64,000 nucleotides of DNA from Bryobacterales bacterium. GTDB taxonomy: Bacteria; Acidobacteriota; Terriglobia; Bryobacterales; UBA6623. The notes below the pieces were generated by a model. The model saw only the letters and a program-made list of their open reading frames with translations, had not been told where the DNA came from and did no database searches. Each line of letters begins with the position of its first letter. Position 1 is the stretch's first letter. The stretch covers positions 1 to 64,000 of the forward strand of contig JAPPLB010000123.1 in assembly GCA_028819575.1 (NCBI GenBank), read 5' to 3'. Positions 1 to 9,599 of this stretch are shown piece by piece. The translations under genes and the position numbers were made by a program.

Positions 1-56
1 TCCGCGAAGGCTCCCGCACCATCGGCGCCGGTACCGTCTCCGATATCGTCGAGTAG
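1..56 (+). CDS. tuf: Elongation factor Tu, C-terminal end (partial)
   Basis: The first 56 bases read in frame as [17 protein letters not shown] followed by TAG. This is the standard C-terminus of EF-Tu domain 3 (the REGGRTVGAGVVTEI-type ending). EF-Tu is the GTPase that delivers aminoacyl-tRNA to the ribosome. Only the last 17 residues lie in the window. The gene ends 5 bases before rpsJ, the usual str-S10 junction in bacteria, so it is probably co-transcribed with the S10 block. Confidence 0.93.
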   Translation, partial: REGSRTIGAGTVSDIVE

Positions 57-61
57 GTCTC

Positions 62-379
62 ATGCCCAAAGAACGCATCCGCATCCGCCTGAAGGCCTAC
101 GACCATCGCATCCTCGATCAGTCTACGGGCGAGATCGTCGACACGGCCAAGAGGACGGGCGCATCGGTGGCGGGACCGATTCCGCTGCCGACCGTGAAGA
201 ACAAGTACACAGTGCTGCGCTCGCCGCATACGGACAAGCGTTCGCGAGAACAGTTTGAAGTGCGCACCCACAAGAGGTTGTTGGACATTCTCGAACCGAC
301 GCAGGAAACGGTGGATGCGCTGATGCGGCTGGATCTGCCCGCAGGCGTCGACGTCGAGATCAAAGCTTTCGGCGGCTGA
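62..379 (+). CDS. rpsJ: 30S ribosomal protein S10 (NusE)
   Basis: 105 residues, the normal S10 length. The conserved core is visible: [16 protein letters not shown] at the start, GPIPLPT and [14 protein letters not shown] in the middle, and [12 protein letters not shown] at the end. S10 sits in the 30S head and also acts as NusE in antitermination complexes. It is the first gene of the S10 cluster, 5 bases after the tuf stop and 34 bases before rplC. Confidence 0.98.
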   Translation: MPKERIRIRLKAYDHRILDQSTGEIVDTAKRTGASVAGPIPLPTVKNKYTVLRSPHTDKRSREQFEVRTHKRLLDILEPTQETVDALMRLDLPAGVDVEIKAFGG

Positions 380-413
380 GGGTTTATGGATCGAACCAAG
401 CAGGGATAGCAAC

Positions 414-1049
414 ATGGCGCCAGGAATTCTAGGAAAGAAAATCGGGATGACGCAGGTCTTCCGCGACAACGGCCGGATCGTTCCCGTGACTGCGTTGCAG
501 GCCGGTCCGTGCGTCGTCGTCAGCCGCAAAACATCGGAGAAAGACGGCTACGAGGCCTTGCAGGTCGGCCTTGTGGAATTCATCAATGAGAATCGCGTGA
601 ACCTGCCGATGCGCGGCCATTTCGCCAAGTCGAATGTGGCGCCCTGCCGCTTCCTTCGCGAGCTGCTTCTGGAAGGAAGCGAGGAGGAGGAATGGAAAAC
701 CGGCGACCGTATTCTGGCGGGTGACTTCAGCGTTGCCGAGCGCGTCGACGTGATCGGCACCAGCAAGGGCCGCGGTTTTGCGGGGACGATCAAGCGGCAC
801 AACTTCCGCCGCGGCCCTGAATCGCACGGTTCGATGTCACACCGCGCCCCGGGCTCGATCGGTCAGAGCTCGTATCCCTCCCGCGTCATCAAGGGATTGC
901 GGATGCCGGGGCAGATGGGCAAGCAACGGGTAACCGTGAAGAACCTGGAAATTATCGAGGTGCAGGCCGACGAGAACGTTCTTCTTGTCAAGGGCGCTGT
1001 GCCGGGGCCGAACGGCGGCTACATCATCGTGCGCCGGATTGCGAACTGA
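414..1049 (+). CDS. rplC: 50S ribosomal protein L3
   Basis: 211 residues starting [16 protein letters not shown], typical for L3. The extended loop that reaches toward the peptidyl transferase centre is recognisable ([39 protein letters not shown]). The GQ in GQMG corresponds to the glutamine that PrmB methylates in E. coli. L3 is an early 50S assembly protein. The stop is followed after 4 bases by the rplD start. Confidence 0.98.
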   Translation: MAPGILGKKIGMTQVFRDNGRIVPVTALQAGPCVVVSRKTSEKDGYEALQVGLVEFINENRVNLPMRGHFAKSNVAPCRFLRELLLEGSEEEEWKTGDRILAGDFSVAERVDVIGTSKGRGFAGTIKRHNFRRGPESHGSMSHRAPGSIGQSSYPSRVIKGLRMPGQMGKQRVTVKNLEIIEVQADENVLLVKGAVPGPNGGYIIVRRIAN

Positions 1050-1053
1050 AGCC

Positions 1054-1680
1054 ATGCCGACAGTCGACGTCATTGATCTCGAGAACAACAAGGTCGGTTC
1101 CGTGGAGTTGAGCGACCAGGTGTTCGGGGCGCAGGTGAATGAAGCGCTGTTGTATCAGGCGGTGCATCACTATCAGGCCTCGCGCCGCGCCGGTACGCAC
1201 AGCACCAAGACCAGAGCGGAGGTGTCGGGTTCGGGTCGTAAGCCCTGGCGGCAAAAAGGGACAAGCCGCGCGCGCGTTGGATCGATTCGCACTCCGCTGT
1301 GGCGGTCCGGCGGCATCACGCACGGCCCAAAGCCGCGCGATTACAGTTATCACCTTCCGAAAAAGATGCTGTTGGGCGCGTTGCGGGCGGCGCTCAGCGC
1401 GCGCCTGCAGGAAGGGGCGCTCAAGGTCGTCAAGGAATTCGAGCTCTCCACGCATAAGACCAGGGACTTCCATGAAGTGCTCGACCGGCTTGATCTGGAC
1501 TCTACGGTTCTCATCGTTGACAATGCCGACAACCCGAACCTCGCGCTCTCCAGTCGCAACATTCCCCATGTGACGCTGTTGGAATCGCGTGAGGTCCATC
1601 CGTTCCATTTGCTGGGACATAAGAGCGTGGTCTTCACCGAGTCGACGATCAAGCATTGCAGCGAGGTGTTGGCGTCATGA
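1054..1680 (+). CDS. rplD: 50S ribosomal protein L4
   Basis: 208 residues from the ATG at 1054 (MPTVDVIDLENNKVG). The frame is open further upstream, but that would run into rplC, and the L4 family begins near this residue. The long tunnel-lining loop is present (HYQASRRAGTHSTKTRAEV, GRKPWRQKGTSRARVGS). L4 lines the exit tunnel and, in E. coli, represses the S10 operon; no such leader can be judged here. The stop overlaps the rplW start (ATGA). Confidence 0.97.
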   Translation: MPTVDVIDLENNKVGSVELSDQVFGAQVNEALLYQAVHHYQASRRAGTHSTKTRAEVSGSGRKPWRQKGTSRARVGSIRTPLWRSGGITHGPKPRDYSYHLPKKMLLGALRAALSARLQEGALKVVKEFELSTHKTRDFHEVLDRLDLDSTVLIVDNADNPNLALSSRNIPHVTLLESREVHPFHLLGHKSVVFTESTIKHCSEVLAS

Positions 1681-1964
1681 GCCCGTTCGAAGCGATCCGC
1701 AGCCCGATGATCACGGAAAAGTCGGAGACGCGCAGGGCACTCGAGCAGACGCTCTGTTTTCGCGTGCATCCGAAGGCCACCAAGACGGACATCAAGAACG
1801 CCGTCGAGCAGATCTTCAAGGTGAAAGTGGCCGGTGTGCGGACGGCCAACTACCTCGGCAAGGTGAAGCGGCGGGGGCAATCATCCGGCCGCCGATCGAG
1901 CTGGAAGAAAGCGTACGTGAAGCTGAAAGAAGGCGAAAAGATGGTGGAGTACGCGCAGATCTAG
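1677..1964 (+). CDS. rplW: 50S ribosomal protein L23
   Basis: 95 residues from the ATG at 1677, which overlaps the rplD stop in an ATGA. MSPFEAIRSPMITEKSE matches the L23 N-terminus (xxIIxPxITEKS). The C-terminal half has the basic loop YLGKVKRRGQSSGRRSSWKK. L23 lies at the tunnel exit and docks trigger factor and SRP. An upstream in-frame ATG at 1656 lies inside rplD and is not needed. Confidence 0.96.
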   Translation: MSPFEAIRSPMITEKSETRRALEQTLCFRVHPKATKTDIKNAVEQIFKVKVAGVRTANYLGKVKRRGQSSGRRSSWKKAYVKLKEGEKMVEYAQI

Positions 1965-2005
1965 TGCGCTGCTGACCCTCGGAGAGGACCAGGGCCGAGT
2001 CAACC

Positions 2006-2842
2006 ATGCCGATCAAGACCTATAGACCGACGACGAGTACGAGACGCTTCCAGACGACGCTGGTGCGTGACCAGATCACGCGCGATCGTCCCGAGAAGTC
2101 GCTGGTCGAGGGGAAATCAAAAAGCGGCGGCCGCAACAACAAGGGACGGATCTGCTTCTGGAGTCGGGGTGGAGGTCACAAGCGGAAGTACCGGATCATC
2201 GACTTCAAGCGGGACAAGCACGGAATTCCGGCCGTCGCCGCCGCCATCGAGTACGATCCGAACCGCTCGGCGAACGTGGTGCTGTTGCATTACAGCGATG
2301 GCGAGAAGAGATACATCCTTCAACCGACCGGCCTGAAAGTCGGGATGACGATCATGTCTGGGCCTGACGCCGATATTCTCGTGGGCAACGCGCTGCCGCT
2401 CAAGAACATCCCGCCGGGTACGCTGGTGCACAACGTGGAGTTGCGACCGGGCAAGGGCGGCCAGATGGCGCGTGCGGCCGGCACGGAAATCCGGCTGATT
2501 TCGAAAGAGGGCGGCTACGCGCTGCTGAAGCTGCCTTCGGGGGAAACCCGGCGGGTGCCGACGGAATGCATTGCGACGGTCGGAACGGTCGGCAATGCGG
2601 ACCACGGCAACGTCTCGTACGGCAAGGCCGGGAAGTCGCGCTGGTACGGCCGGCGCCCCGTGAACCGAGGAGTGACGATGAATCCCGTCGATCATCCGCA
2701 CGGAGGTGGAGAGGGCCGTTCATCCGGCGGACGGCATCCGGTGACGCCTTGGGGCAAGCCGACTCGCGGGTTCAAGACGCGCACGAACAAGCGTAGCGAC
2801 AAGTATATTCTCGTGCGCCGCGGACAGAAGAAACGATCGTAA
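2006..2842 (+). CDS. rplB: 50S ribosomal protein L2
   Basis: 278 residues, the usual L2 length. It begins [15 protein letters not shown] and has the C-terminal RNA-binding signature [17 protein letters not shown], which includes the His region implicated in peptidyl transfer. L2 is a primary 23S-binding protein that bridges the subunits. It lies 41 bases after rplW and 19 before rpsS. Confidence 0.98.
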   Translation: MPIKTYRPTTSTRRFQTTLVRDQITRDRPEKSLVEGKSKSGGRNNKGRICFWSRGGGHKRKYRIIDFKRDKHGIPAVAAAIEYDPNRSANVVLLHYSDGEKRYILQPTGLKVGMTIMSGPDADILVGNALPLKNIPPGTLVHNVELRPGKGGQMARAAGTEIRLISKEGGYALLKLPSGETRRVPTECIATVGTVGNADHGNVSYGKAGKSRWYGRRPVNRGVTMNPVDHPHGGGEGRSSGGRHPVTPWGKPTRGFKTRTNKRSDKYILVRRGQKKRS

Positions 2843-2861
2843 GTAGCGGAGAGTTCAGATC

Positions 2862-3143
2862 ATGGGTCGATCGCTTAAGAAAGGGCCGTTCTACGATGAG
2901 CACCTCAATCGCAAGATCGAGGCGTTGGGCGTCGGCGGGGCCAAGAAGGTCGTCAAGACCTGGTCGCGCCGCTCGACGATTCTGCCGGAGTGGGTGAGTC
3001 ATACGATCGCGGTGCACAACGGGCGTAAGTTCATACCGGTGTTCATCACCGAGAACATGGTCGGACACAAGCTCGGTGAATTTGCGCCGACGCGGACGTT
3101 TCGCGGTCATGCCGGCGATAAGGGCGCCAAGAGCAGCAGATAG
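2862..3143 (+). CDS. rpsS: 30S ribosomal protein S19
   Basis: 93 residues: [15 protein letters not shown], then the conserved [20 protein letters not shown] and [17 protein letters not shown]19 forms a complex with S13 in the 30S head. It sits between rplB and rplV as in almost all bacteria. Confidence 0.98.
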   Translation: MGRSLKKGPFYDEHLNRKIEALGVGGAKKVVKTWSRRSTILPEWVSHTIAVHNGRKFIPVFITENMVGHKLGEFAPTRTFRGHAGDKGAKSSR

Positions 3144-3163
3144 CAGAACGGGTACGTTAGCTT

Positions 3164-3529
3164 ATGCAGGCGACGGCGAAGATGAACTACGCGCGGGTCT
3201 CACCGCAAAAGGCGCGCCTCGTCGTGGACCAGATCCGCGGTCGGAGTGTCGGTGAGGCGTTGACGATCCTGAGGATGACCAACAAGAGGGTCGCGCCGCA
3301 AATCGAAAAAGTGCTGCGCTCCGCGATGGCGAATGCCGAGAACAACAACGAAGCCGATGTCGACGAGTTGTTCGTCAAGGAAGCGTATGTCAACGAAGGC
3401 CCGCGGCTGAAGCGCTTGCGGCCGGCCCCGATGGGACGGGCCCACCGTTATGTGCACCACCTTTCGCATATCATCGTGGTCGTCTCCGACGGGCAGGAGG
3501 AAGAGGTCGAGGAGCCGCAGGAAGAGTAG
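3164..3529 (+). CDS. rplV: 50S ribosomal protein L22
   Basis: 121 residues. The L22 fold signature is clear: ARVSPQKARLVVDQIRGRS at the N-terminus, then the beta-hairpin that lines the exit tunnel (GPRLKRLRPAPMGRAHRY). The last ten or so residues (EEEVEEPQEE) are a short acidic tail absent from many L22 proteins. It lies 20 bases after rpsS. Confidence 0.97.
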   Translation: MQATAKMNYARVSPQKARLVVDQIRGRSVGEALTILRMTNKRVAPQIEKVLRSAMANAENNNEADVDELFVKEAYVNEGPRLKRLRPAPMGRAHRYVHHLSHIIVVVSDGQEEEVEEPQEE

Positions 3530-3555
3530 CTCCCGGCAAGTAGAGCAGACACGCT

Positions 3556-4491
3556 ATGGGCCAAAAAGTACATCCTTACGGGTTCCGGTTGGGCTATACC
3601 AAGACCTGGAATTCCCGCTGGTTTGCCAAGCAGGGCTATGTCGATCTCCTCAAGGAGGATCTGCGTCTCAAGACCACGCTGCGAACGCGCTTGAAGGCGG
3701 CCGGCATCAGTTCGGTCGAGATCGACCGGCCCGGCAACAAATTGCGGATCACGATCCGTACCGCGCGCCCGGGCATCGTCATCGGACGGCGCGGCTCGGA
3801 AATCGAAAAACTCAAGTCCGAAATCCAGGAACGGACGCAGCGCGAAGTCTACATCGACATTCAGGAAGTGCACCGCCCGGAGGTGGACGCCCAATTGGTG
3901 TCGGAGTCGGTCGCCCTGCAGATCGAGAAACGCGTTGCGTTTCGGCGGGCGATGCGCAAAGCCGTCGACTCGGCGCTGCGATTCGGATGCAGGGGGATCA
4001 AGATCTGGGTGGCGGGCCGTCTGAACGGTCACGAAATCGCACGGACGGAATGGTATCTGCAAGGGCGGTTGCCTCTGCAAACGTTGCGGGCCGATATCGA
4101 TTACGGCTTCAGTGAAGCGCACACGACGTACGGGGTAATCGGCGTCAAGTGTTGGATGTACCGTGGCGAGATTATCGACACTCGGGCGCAGTCGCTGGCC
4201 GCCAGCGGCATGAAGGGCGAACTCGAGCCGGCCCGGCGCCGCGAAGCGCGCTCCGCCGCCGAGCGCGAGCGTGAGAGGATTCGCGCTTCGCGCACGGTCG
4301 ATCGCACCCAGCAGGAATCCGTGCCCGCTCCGCCGCCGCCTGCTCCCGTGGAAGGCGCGACGGCTCCCGTCAAGCCGCCCTTGATCGGTGATCCCGCTGC
4401 CGAAGAGCCGGCAAAAGAAGACGTCACTGAAGCCGCGGCCACTGAAGCCGGCCCCGAACCGGATGCCGAAGACAAGCTTTCAGAAACCTGA
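3556..4491 (+). CDS. rpsC: 30S ribosomal protein S3 with long C-terminal tail
   Basis: 311 residues, against about 210-230 for most S3. Residues 1 to about 208 are ordinary S3: [18 protein letters not shown], a KH domain with [15 protein letters not shown], and [14 protein letters not shown] at the end of the core. From about residue 209 a tail follows, first rich in Arg/Glu (about residues 225-250), then Pro/Ala/Glu-rich and acidic. The tail is likely disordered. S3 forms part of the mRNA entry helicase. The extension is in frame and ends in a clean TGA, so it is not an obvious frameshift product. Confidence 0.97.
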   Translation: MGQKVHPYGFRLGYTKTWNSRWFAKQGYVDLLKEDLRLKTTLRTRLKAAGISSVEIDRPGNKLRITIRTARPGIVIGRRGSEIEKLKSEIQERTQREVYIDIQEVHRPEVDAQLVSESVALQIEKRVAFRRAMRKAVDSALRFGCRGIKIWVAGRLNGHEIARTEWYLQGRLPLQTLRADIDYGFSEAHTTYGVIGVKCWMYRGEIIDTRAQSLAASGMKGELEPARRREARSAAERERERIRASRTVDRTQQESVPAPPPPAPVEGATAPVKPPLIGDPAAEEPAKEDVTEAAATEAGPEPDAEDKLSET

Positions 4492-4522
4492 TTGCACGTA
4501 GCCGGATAAGAGGACAAACGCC

Positions 4523-4945
4523 ATGTTGATGCCAAAGAAAGTGAAGCACCGCAAGGTCCAGCGCGGCAAGCGCCGCGGCAAGGCTTGGCGCGGCTCGTCG
4601 CTTTCCTTCGGCGACTACGGCCTCAAGGTCGAAAAGGCGGGCTGGATCACGGACCGGCAGATCGAAGCGGCGCGTGTCGCCATGATGCGGCACATCAAGC
4701 GCGGCGGCAAGTTGTGGATTCGGATTTTTCCGGACAAGCCCATCACGAAGAAACCCGCCGAAACCCGAATGGGCAAAGGCAAAGGCGCGCCGGAGCAGTG
4801 GGTAGCGGTGGTTCGGCCGGGGCGGATGCTGTTCGAGATGGAAGGAGTGCCGGAGGACTTGGCGCAGCGCGCGATGCAGCTCGCTTCGCAGAAGCTTCCG
4901 CTGCCGACCCGCTTCGTGAGCCGTAGTTCGGGAGCGTTGGTATGA
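4523..4945 (+). CDS. rplP: 50S ribosomal protein L16
   Basis: 140 residues beginning [19 protein letters not shown], typical of L16. The conserved basic stretch [20 protein letters not shown] and the following [14 protein letters not shown] are present. L16 organises the A-site side of the 50S. The stop codon overlaps the rpmC start (ATGA). Confidence 0.97.
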   Translation: MLMPKKVKHRKVQRGKRRGKAWRGSSLSFGDYGLKVEKAGWITDRQIEAARVAMMRHIKRGGKLWIRIFPDKPITKKPAETRMGKGKGAPEQWVAVVRPGRMLFEMEGVPEDLAQRAMQLASQKLPLPTRFVSRSSGALV

Positions 4946-5148
4946 GGGCGGAAGAGATCCGCGAGCTGGACCTCGAAGAGCTGGCCGCGAAAGAGAACGA
5001 GATGCGCGAACAAATGTTCCGACTGCGCTTTCAGTTGGGAATGGGGCAGACCGACGGACTCAAGAAGTACCGCGCGCTCCGCAAGGACTTGGCGCGGCTG
5101 CTGACCGTTCGTCAGGAGAAGGCTCTCGCGGCCGAGCAAGGAACCTAG
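4942..5148 (+). CDS. rpmC: 50S ribosomal protein L29
   Basis: 68 residues, two helices: [18 protein letters not shown], then [18 protein letters not shown] and [14 protein letters not shown]29 sits at the tunnel exit beside L23. It overlaps rplP by four bases and ends two bases before rpsQ, suggesting translational coupling. Confidence 0.96.
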   Translation: MRAEEIRELDLEELAAKENEMREQMFRLRFQLGMGQTDGLKKYRALRKDLARLLTVRQEKALAAEQGT

Positions 5149-5150
5149 CC

Positions 5151-5420
5151 ATGGCGGAATCGACGGAAACCAAGGGACCCAAGAACCAGAAGATCGGTAT
5201 TGTTGTCCAGTCCAGCATGCCCAAGACGGCCGTTGTTGAGGTCAGTCGGCGGGTTCCCCATCCGTTGTACCGGCGTGTCGTGACTCGCAAGAAGAAGTTC
5301 TACGCCCACGACGAAAACGGCGAAGCACGGCCGGGGGATCGCGTCCGGATCGTGGAATCCCGCCCGCTCAGCAAGCTCAAACGCTGGCGGTTGGAAGAAG
5401 TTCTTTGGAGGGCGAGCTAA
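5151..5420 (+). CDS. rpsQ: 30S ribosomal protein S17
   Basis: 89 residues. The OB-fold core is recognisable: GIVVQSSMPKTAVVEVSR, HPLYRRVVTRKKKFYAHDE and GDRVRIVESRPLSKLKRWR. This is a primary 16S-binding protein. It follows rpmC after two bases. The first 15 residues are Lys/Thr-rich and precede the conserved core. Confidence 0.97.
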   Translation: MAESTETKGPKNQKIGIVVQSSMPKTAVVEVSRRVPHPLYRRVVTRKKKFYAHDENGEARPGDRVRIVESRPLSKLKRWRLEEVLWRAS

Positions 5421-5453
5421 GCGGCTCGAGGCGCAGTCAAGGAGCAGATCGAC

Positions 5454-5822
5454 ATGATCGGCATGCAGACGAAGTTGGAGGTCGCCGACAATTCCGGCGC
5501 GCGGCGACTGCGCTGCATTGGCCCGCGTGGTGGCTCCACGGGACCGAAGGCCGGCCTGGGCGATATCGTCATGGCCTCGGTGCAGGAAGCAGCCCCGGAG
5601 TCGAATGTGAAGAAAGGCTCGGTCGTCCGTGCGGTCGTCGTAAGAATGCGCAAGGAATCGCGTCGTAAAGATGGCACTTACATTCGCTTCGACACGAACG
5701 CGGCGGTGCTGGTGAATGAATTGGGGGAGCCGGTTGGTACGCGCGTTTTCGGGCCCGTGGCTCGCGAATTGCGTGAGAAGCGATTCATGAAGATTGTCTC
5801 GCTGGCGCCGGAAGTGCTGTAA
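5454..5822 (+). CDS. rplN: 50S ribosomal protein L14
   Basis: 122 residues, the standard length: [20 protein letters not shown], then [33 protein letters not shown] and the C-terminal [17 protein letters not shown]14 forms an inter-subunit bridge with 16S helix 14. Confidence 0.98.
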   Translation: MIGMQTKLEVADNSGARRLRCIGPRGGSTGPKAGLGDIVMASVQEAAPESNVKKGSVVRAVVVRMRKESRRKDGTYIRFDTNAAVLVNELGEPVGTRVFGPVARELREKRFMKIVSLAPEVL

Positions 5823-5851
5823 GGCGGAGATCAAGCTCGGAACAGACGAAC

Positions 5852-6199
5852 ATGCGAGGCGTACATCAGGAACGGGTCAAGACGAAGATCCGCAAGAACG
5901 ACGTGGTCCAGGTGATCGCGGGAAAAGACAAGGGCAAGCAGGGCCGTGTCCTTCAAGTGGACCGGCGGCGAGGGCGGATTCTTGTCGAAGATGTGCAGAA
6001 GATCAAAGAACACGTCAAGCCGAACCCGCAACGGCAGATCAAGGGCGGAGTGGCGGAGCGAGAGTCGATGCTTCACATTTCGAACGTGATGATCATTACC
6101 GCTGATGGCAGGCCGACGCGGATCGCAACGCATATCGACGACGACGGTGTCCGCATGCGCGTGGATGTGCGCGAGGGCGCTCCGTTGGAGAAGAAGTAA
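5852..6199 (+). CDS. rplX: 50S ribosomal protein L24
   Basis: 115 residues with the KOW motif near the N-terminus (KIRKNDVVQVIAGKDKGKQG) and the usual continuation RVLQVDRRRGRILVEDV. L24 initiates 50S assembly. The ATG at 5852 gives about nine extra residues before the KOW region; a slightly later start is possible. It ends three bases before rplE. Confidence 0.96.
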   Translation: MRGVHQERVKTKIRKNDVVQVIAGKDKGKQGRVLQVDRRRGRILVEDVQKIKEHVKPNPQRQIKGGVAERESMLHISNVMIITADGRPTRIATHIDDDGVRMRVDVREGAPLEKK

Positions 6200-6202
6200 G
6201 AG

Positions 6203-6850
6203 ATGGCGAAAGCAAAGAAAGACCCTGCTCCGGCTCGGAAAGCGAAAGGGTCGGACGGCGGCAAGAATCGCCGCGCGAAAGCCGAAGTCGGTCCGCCGCG
6301 CGAGATTCCGCCGCCGCGGCTCAAGCTTCACTACCGCGGCCAGGTGGCCGCCGCCTTGCAGCAAGAGTTCGGGTATGCGAGCTCGATGGCCGTTCCGCGG
6401 ATCGCAATGATCAAGATCAACATGGGCATGGGGGAAGCCACTCAGAACGTTCGTGTCCTTGATGCGGCAGTCGCCGAACTGGGTGCGATTGCCGGGCAAA
6501 AGCCGATCATCACCAAGGCTCGCAAGTCGATCGCTGCCTTCAAGGTGCGGGAAGGTATGCCGATCGGCGTGGCCGTGACGTTGCGTGGTGACCGCATGTA
6601 TGAGTTCCTGGACCGCTTGATCAGCATCGGGCTGCCACGCGTGAGGGATTTCCGCGGCATATCGACAAAGGCTTTTGACGGCCGCGGCAATTATACGCTG
6701 GGACTCAAGGAGCACGTAGTCTTCCCGGAAATCGACTATGCCAAGGCCGACGGCATGAAAGGCATGAACATTACGATCGTGACGACGGCCAGGACAGATC
6801 CGGAATCGCTCTCGCTGTTGCGTCACATGGGTATGCCTTTCAGCAACTAA
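6203..6850 (+). CDS. rplE: 50S ribosomal protein L5 with basic N-terminal extension
   Basis: 215 residues, about 35 more than the usual 179-180. The extra residues 1-35 are Lys/Arg/Pro/Ala-rich ([16 protein letters not shown]...). The normal L5 then starts around [18 protein letters not shown]. The conserved [35 protein letters not shown] and FRGIS regions follow. L5 binds 5S rRNA. The start at 6203 has a weak ribosome site, but no better internal ATG exists before the conserved part. Confidence 0.96.
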   Translation: MAKAKKDPAPARKAKGSDGGKNRRAKAEVGPPREIPPPRLKLHYRGQVAAALQQEFGYASSMAVPRIAMIKINMGMGEATQNVRVLDAAVAELGAIAGQKPIITKARKSIAAFKVREGMPIGVAVTLRGDRMYEFLDRLISIGLPRVRDFRGISTKAFDGRGNYTLGLKEHVVFPEIDYAKADGMKGMNITIVTTARTDPESLSLLRHMGMPFSN

Positions 6851-6871
6851 GGGGAAAACGAGGAAAACACT

Positions 6872-7057
6872 ATGGCGACCACGGCAAAAATCGCCAAGGA
6901 TTTGAAGAAGCCCAAGTACGAAGGACGCCGCCGCAATCGCTGTTGGCGTTGCGGACGCCCTCGCGGCTTCATCCGCAAGTTCGGACTTTGTCGTATCTGC
7001 TTCCGCGAGTTGGCGCTGCGCGGCGATCTGCCAGGCGTGGTGAAGAGCAGTTGGTGA
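6872..7057 (+). CDS. rpsN: 30S ribosomal protein S14 type Z (zinc-binding)
   Basis: 61 residues, the short zinc-binding form. Ligands are C24xxC27 and C40xxC43 in [11 protein letters not shown] and [11 protein letters not shown], and the protein ends GVVKSSW, typical of type Z. It lies between rplE and rpsH as usual. The presence of the zinc form means 30S head assembly uses zinc unless a Cys-free paralogue exists elsewhere. Confidence 0.97.
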   Translation: MATTAKIAKDLKKPKYEGRRRNRCWRCGRPRGFIRKFGLCRICFRELALRGDLPGVVKSSW

Positions 7058-7075
7058 AGTAGCAGGAGTGATTCG

Positions 7076-7471
7076 ATGCAGATAGATCCCGTATCCGACA
7101 TGCTGACCCGCATCCGCAACGCGATGGCCGCACGCCACTCCAAGGTCGAGATCCCGGCGTCCAAACTCAAGATCGAGATCGTGCGGATCCTGAAAGAAGA
7201 AGGCTATATCGCCAACTACCGCATCGCCGAGGAAGGCAGCAAAACGACAATCAAGGCATATCTCAAGTACGGTTCCGATACGCGCCCCGTGATCAGCAGG
7301 ATCGAGCGCGTGTCAAAACCGGGCCGGCGTGTTTTCGTCGGCTCGAAAGAAGTGCCGCGCGTAATCGGAGGCATGGGCGTGAATATCCTGAGCACCTCCT
7401 CCGGCGTGATGACCGGAGCACAGGCTCGAAAGAAGGGAGTAGGCGGAGAAATCGTCTGCAGCATCTATTAG
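7076..7471 (+). CDS. rpsH: 30S ribosomal protein S8
   Basis: 131 residues: MQIDPVSDMLTRIRNA at the start, and the C-terminal signature GVNILSTSSGVMTGAQARKKGVGGE. S8 binds 16S helix 21 and is the spc-operon repressor in E. coli. Confidence 0.98.
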   Translation: MQIDPVSDMLTRIRNAMAARHSKVEIPASKLKIEIVRILKEEGYIANYRIAEEGSKTTIKAYLKYGSDTRPVISRIERVSKPGRRVFVGSKEVPRVIGGMGVNILSTSSGVMTGAQARKKGVGGEIVCSIY

Positions 7472-7477
7472 GCGCTT

Positions 7478-8020
7478 ATGTCGCGAGTAGGTCTCAAACC
7501 GATCAGCGTGCCCTCTGAGGCAACGGTCGAAATCCACCCCGGACGGCTCGATGTCAAAGGTCCGAAGGGAAAGCTCTCCTGTCCCATCCCCGAGGGCATC
7601 GAGTTCGACTTCAGCGATGGGGTGCTTACCGCCAAGCGCGGACGTGACTCTCACGCCGCTTTACACGGGCTGACACGCAGCCTGGCGCAGAATGCCATTA
7701 CCGGTGTCACGGCGGGGTTTACCAAAAAACTGGAGATCGTCGGCATCGGATACCGCGCGCAGGTCACGGGGCGTGTCGTGATTTTCAGCCTGGGCTACTC
7801 ACACACGATCGAGTTTCTGATGCCCGAGGGAATCGACATCAAGGTTGAAAACCAGACAAAGATCACCGTGACCGGTAGTGACCGGCAGTTGGTGGGCCAG
7901 ACGGCGGCGAACATTCGAGCTCTACGTCCGCCTGAACCGTACAAGAACAAAGGGATTCGCTACGAAGGAGAAGTCCTGCGGAAGAAGGAAGGAAAAGCCG
8001 GCGTGACGGCGTCCGCCTAG
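7478..8020 (+). CDS. rplF: 50S ribosomal protein L6
   Basis: 180 residues, the usual length, with the two repeated L6 domains: [29 protein letters not shown], and the C-terminal signature [20 protein letters not shown]6 lies near the sarcin-ricin loop. It starts six bases after the rpsH stop. Confidence 0.98.
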   Translation: MSRVGLKPISVPSEATVEIHPGRLDVKGPKGKLSCPIPEGIEFDFSDGVLTAKRGRDSHAALHGLTRSLAQNAITGVTAGFTKKLEIVGIGYRAQVTGRVVIFSLGYSHTIEFLMPEGIDIKVENQTKITVTGSDRQLVGQTAANIRALRPPEPYKNKGIRYEGEVLRKKEGKAGVTASA

Positions 8021-8032
8021 TGAGCATCAACG

Positions 8033-8395
8033 ATGTATAGTCCCAAACCTCGATCCCGGAGCCGCGTGCAGGTCCACAAGCGGATCCGCAAGAACCTGCG
8101 CGGCACGATCGATCGGCCGCGCTTGGCGGTATTCCGATCGCTCCGGCATATCTACACCCAGGTCATCGACGATTCGACCGGAAGGACTCTTGTGGCGGCA
8201 AGCTCGGTGGAGAGAGACGGACCGGTTCAAAAGGGTGGCACGGTCGATGCGGCGACCGAGATCGGCAAGTTGATTGCCCAGAGAGCCTCCAAGGCCGGCA
8301 TCAGGCAGGTCGTTTTCGATCGTGGCGGGCATCGTTTCCACGGACGGGTGAAGGCCCTTGCCGAAGCAGCTCGGGAAGCGGGGTTGGAATTCTAA
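8033..8395 (+). CDS. rplR: 50S ribosomal protein L18
   Basis: 120 residues. It has the basic N-terminus ([20 protein letters not shown]), then [20 protein letters not shown] and the C-terminal [22 protein letters not shown]18 binds 5S rRNA together with L5. It is followed by a 48-base gap before rpsE, one of the larger gaps in this block. Confidence 0.97.
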   Translation: MYSPKPRSRSRVQVHKRIRKNLRGTIDRPRLAVFRSLRHIYTQVIDDSTGRTLVAASSVERDGPVQKGGTVDAATEIGKLIAQRASKAGIRQVVFDRGGHRFHGRVKALAEAAREAGLEF

Positions 8396-8443
8396 CGAGG
8401 CGGCGTCCCCGGACGTTCCCTCGGGAAAGCATTTGCTGAGCAT

Positions 8444-8965
8444 ATGAAAGCTGAACTCACTCGACGGCGGCTTCTCGAAGCGGACACGCAAGAGTTGAAT
8501 TTGAAGGACCAGGTTGTCTCGATCAATCGTGTCACCAAGGTGGTGAAGGGCGGCAAGAATCTCAGTTTCGCCGCGCTCGTCGTGGTCGGCGATCCGGAAA
8601 AGCATATTGTCGGTTTCGCCAAGGGCAAGGCGAAAGAAGTTCCTTCCGCGATTCGAAAGGCGATCGAGAAGGCCAAGAAGAACCTAGTGAAGGTGCATAC
8701 GTTGGAGCATACGATTCCACATCAGGTCGTGGGACGGTTCGGCGCGGGTCAGGTCTTGTTGAAGCCCGCCCGCGAGGGCAAGGGCACTATCGCCGGCGGA
8801 GCGGTGAGGGCGGTGATGGAAGCGGCCGGAATCCAGAACGTGTTGACGAAATCGATCGGCACGAAGAATCCTCATAACGTCGTCAAGGCGACCTTCGCGG
8901 CGCTGCTGCAGTTGAGGGACGAGCGGGAAATGGCCGCCCTGCGTGGTTTGGACCTGAGCGCGTAG
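8444..8965 (+). CDS. rpsE: 30S ribosomal protein S5
   Basis: 173 residues. The double-stranded-RNA-binding-like N-terminal domain is present ([31 protein letters not shown]), followed by [13 protein letters not shown] and the C-terminal [21 protein letters not shown]5 is involved in decoding fidelity and the mRNA entry site. Confidence 0.98.
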   Translation: MKAELTRRRLLEADTQELNLKDQVVSINRVTKVVKGGKNLSFAALVVVGDPEKHIVGFAKGKAKEVPSAIRKAIEKAKKNLVKVHTLEHTIPHQVVGRFGAGQVLLKPAREGKGTIAGGAVRAVMEAAGIQNVLTKSIGTKNPHNVVKATFAALLQLRDEREMAALRGLDLSA

Positions 8966-8977
8966 CGGGAAGGAACG

Positions 8978-9166
8978 ATGTCGAGAGTGCTGAAGATTCG
9001 CTTGATCCGGAGCCCGATCGCCATTCCGGGCAAGCTGAAGAAAGTGGTGAAGGGCTTGGGACTGCGGCGCATCGATCAGACGGTCAAGCGTCCCGACAAC
9101 GAAGCGACGTGGGGTATGGTGCGCAAGATCCCGCACATGGTCGAGGTGACGAATGAATCTGAGTAG
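8978..9166 (+). CDS. rpmD: 50S ribosomal protein L30
   Basis: 62 residues: [33 protein letters not shown] and [12 protein letters not shown] are L30 hallmarks. It overlaps the next gene, rplO, by 14 bases in another frame, so the two are probably translationally coupled. Confidence 0.96.
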   Translation: MSRVLKIRLIRSPIAIPGKLKKVVKGLGLRRIDQTVKRPDNEATWGMVRKIPHMVEVTNESE

Positions 9167-9596
9167 TCTTCATCCCCCGGCCGGCCAGACCCAGAAGCGT
9201 AAACGTATCGGGAGAGGTCCGGGATCGGGTTTTGGCAAAACGTCGGGTCGCGGCGAAAAAGGTCAGAAATCGCGTAGCGGCTACAAACGCAAGCGCGGGT
9301 TCGAGGGCGGCCAGATGCCGCTGATCCGGCGTGTTCCCAAGCGCGGATTTCACAACCGCTTCCGTAAGGAACATGCGATCGTCAACCTCGCGCGCCTCGA
9401 AAAGCTCGAGGGAGACGCATTCACACCGGACAGTCTCGTCGAAAAGGGCGTCATCAAGTCTCTCAAAGACGGACTCAAGATTCTGGGAAACGGCGAGATC
9501 GGCCGTGCCATATCCGTTTCCGCTCATCGATTCACGGCCTCGGCTCGCGAAAAGATCGAGGCCGCTGGCGGCAAGGCGACCGTCATCGAGAAGTAA
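9153..9596 (+). CDS. rplO: 50S ribosomal protein L15
   Basis: 147 residues. The Gly/Arg/Lys-rich N-terminus is typical ([37 protein letters not shown]), followed by the globular C-terminal part ending in an alanine-rich [10 protein letters not shown]. The start lies within rpmD. The stop is three bases before secY. Confidence 0.97.
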   Translation: MNLSSLHPPAGQTQKRKRIGRGPGSGFGKTSGRGEKGQKSRSGYKRKRGFEGGQMPLIRRVPKRGFHNRFRKEHAIVNLARLEKLEGDAFTPDSLVEKGVIKSLKDGLKILGNGEIGRAISVSAHRFTASAREKIEAAGGKATVIEK

Positions 9597-9599
9597 TTC

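Noticed and set aside
5831-7138. 435-codon open frame on the minus strand opposite rplX to rpsH
   Set aside because: It lies opposite four conserved ribosomal genes, and its composition is that of a shadow frame.
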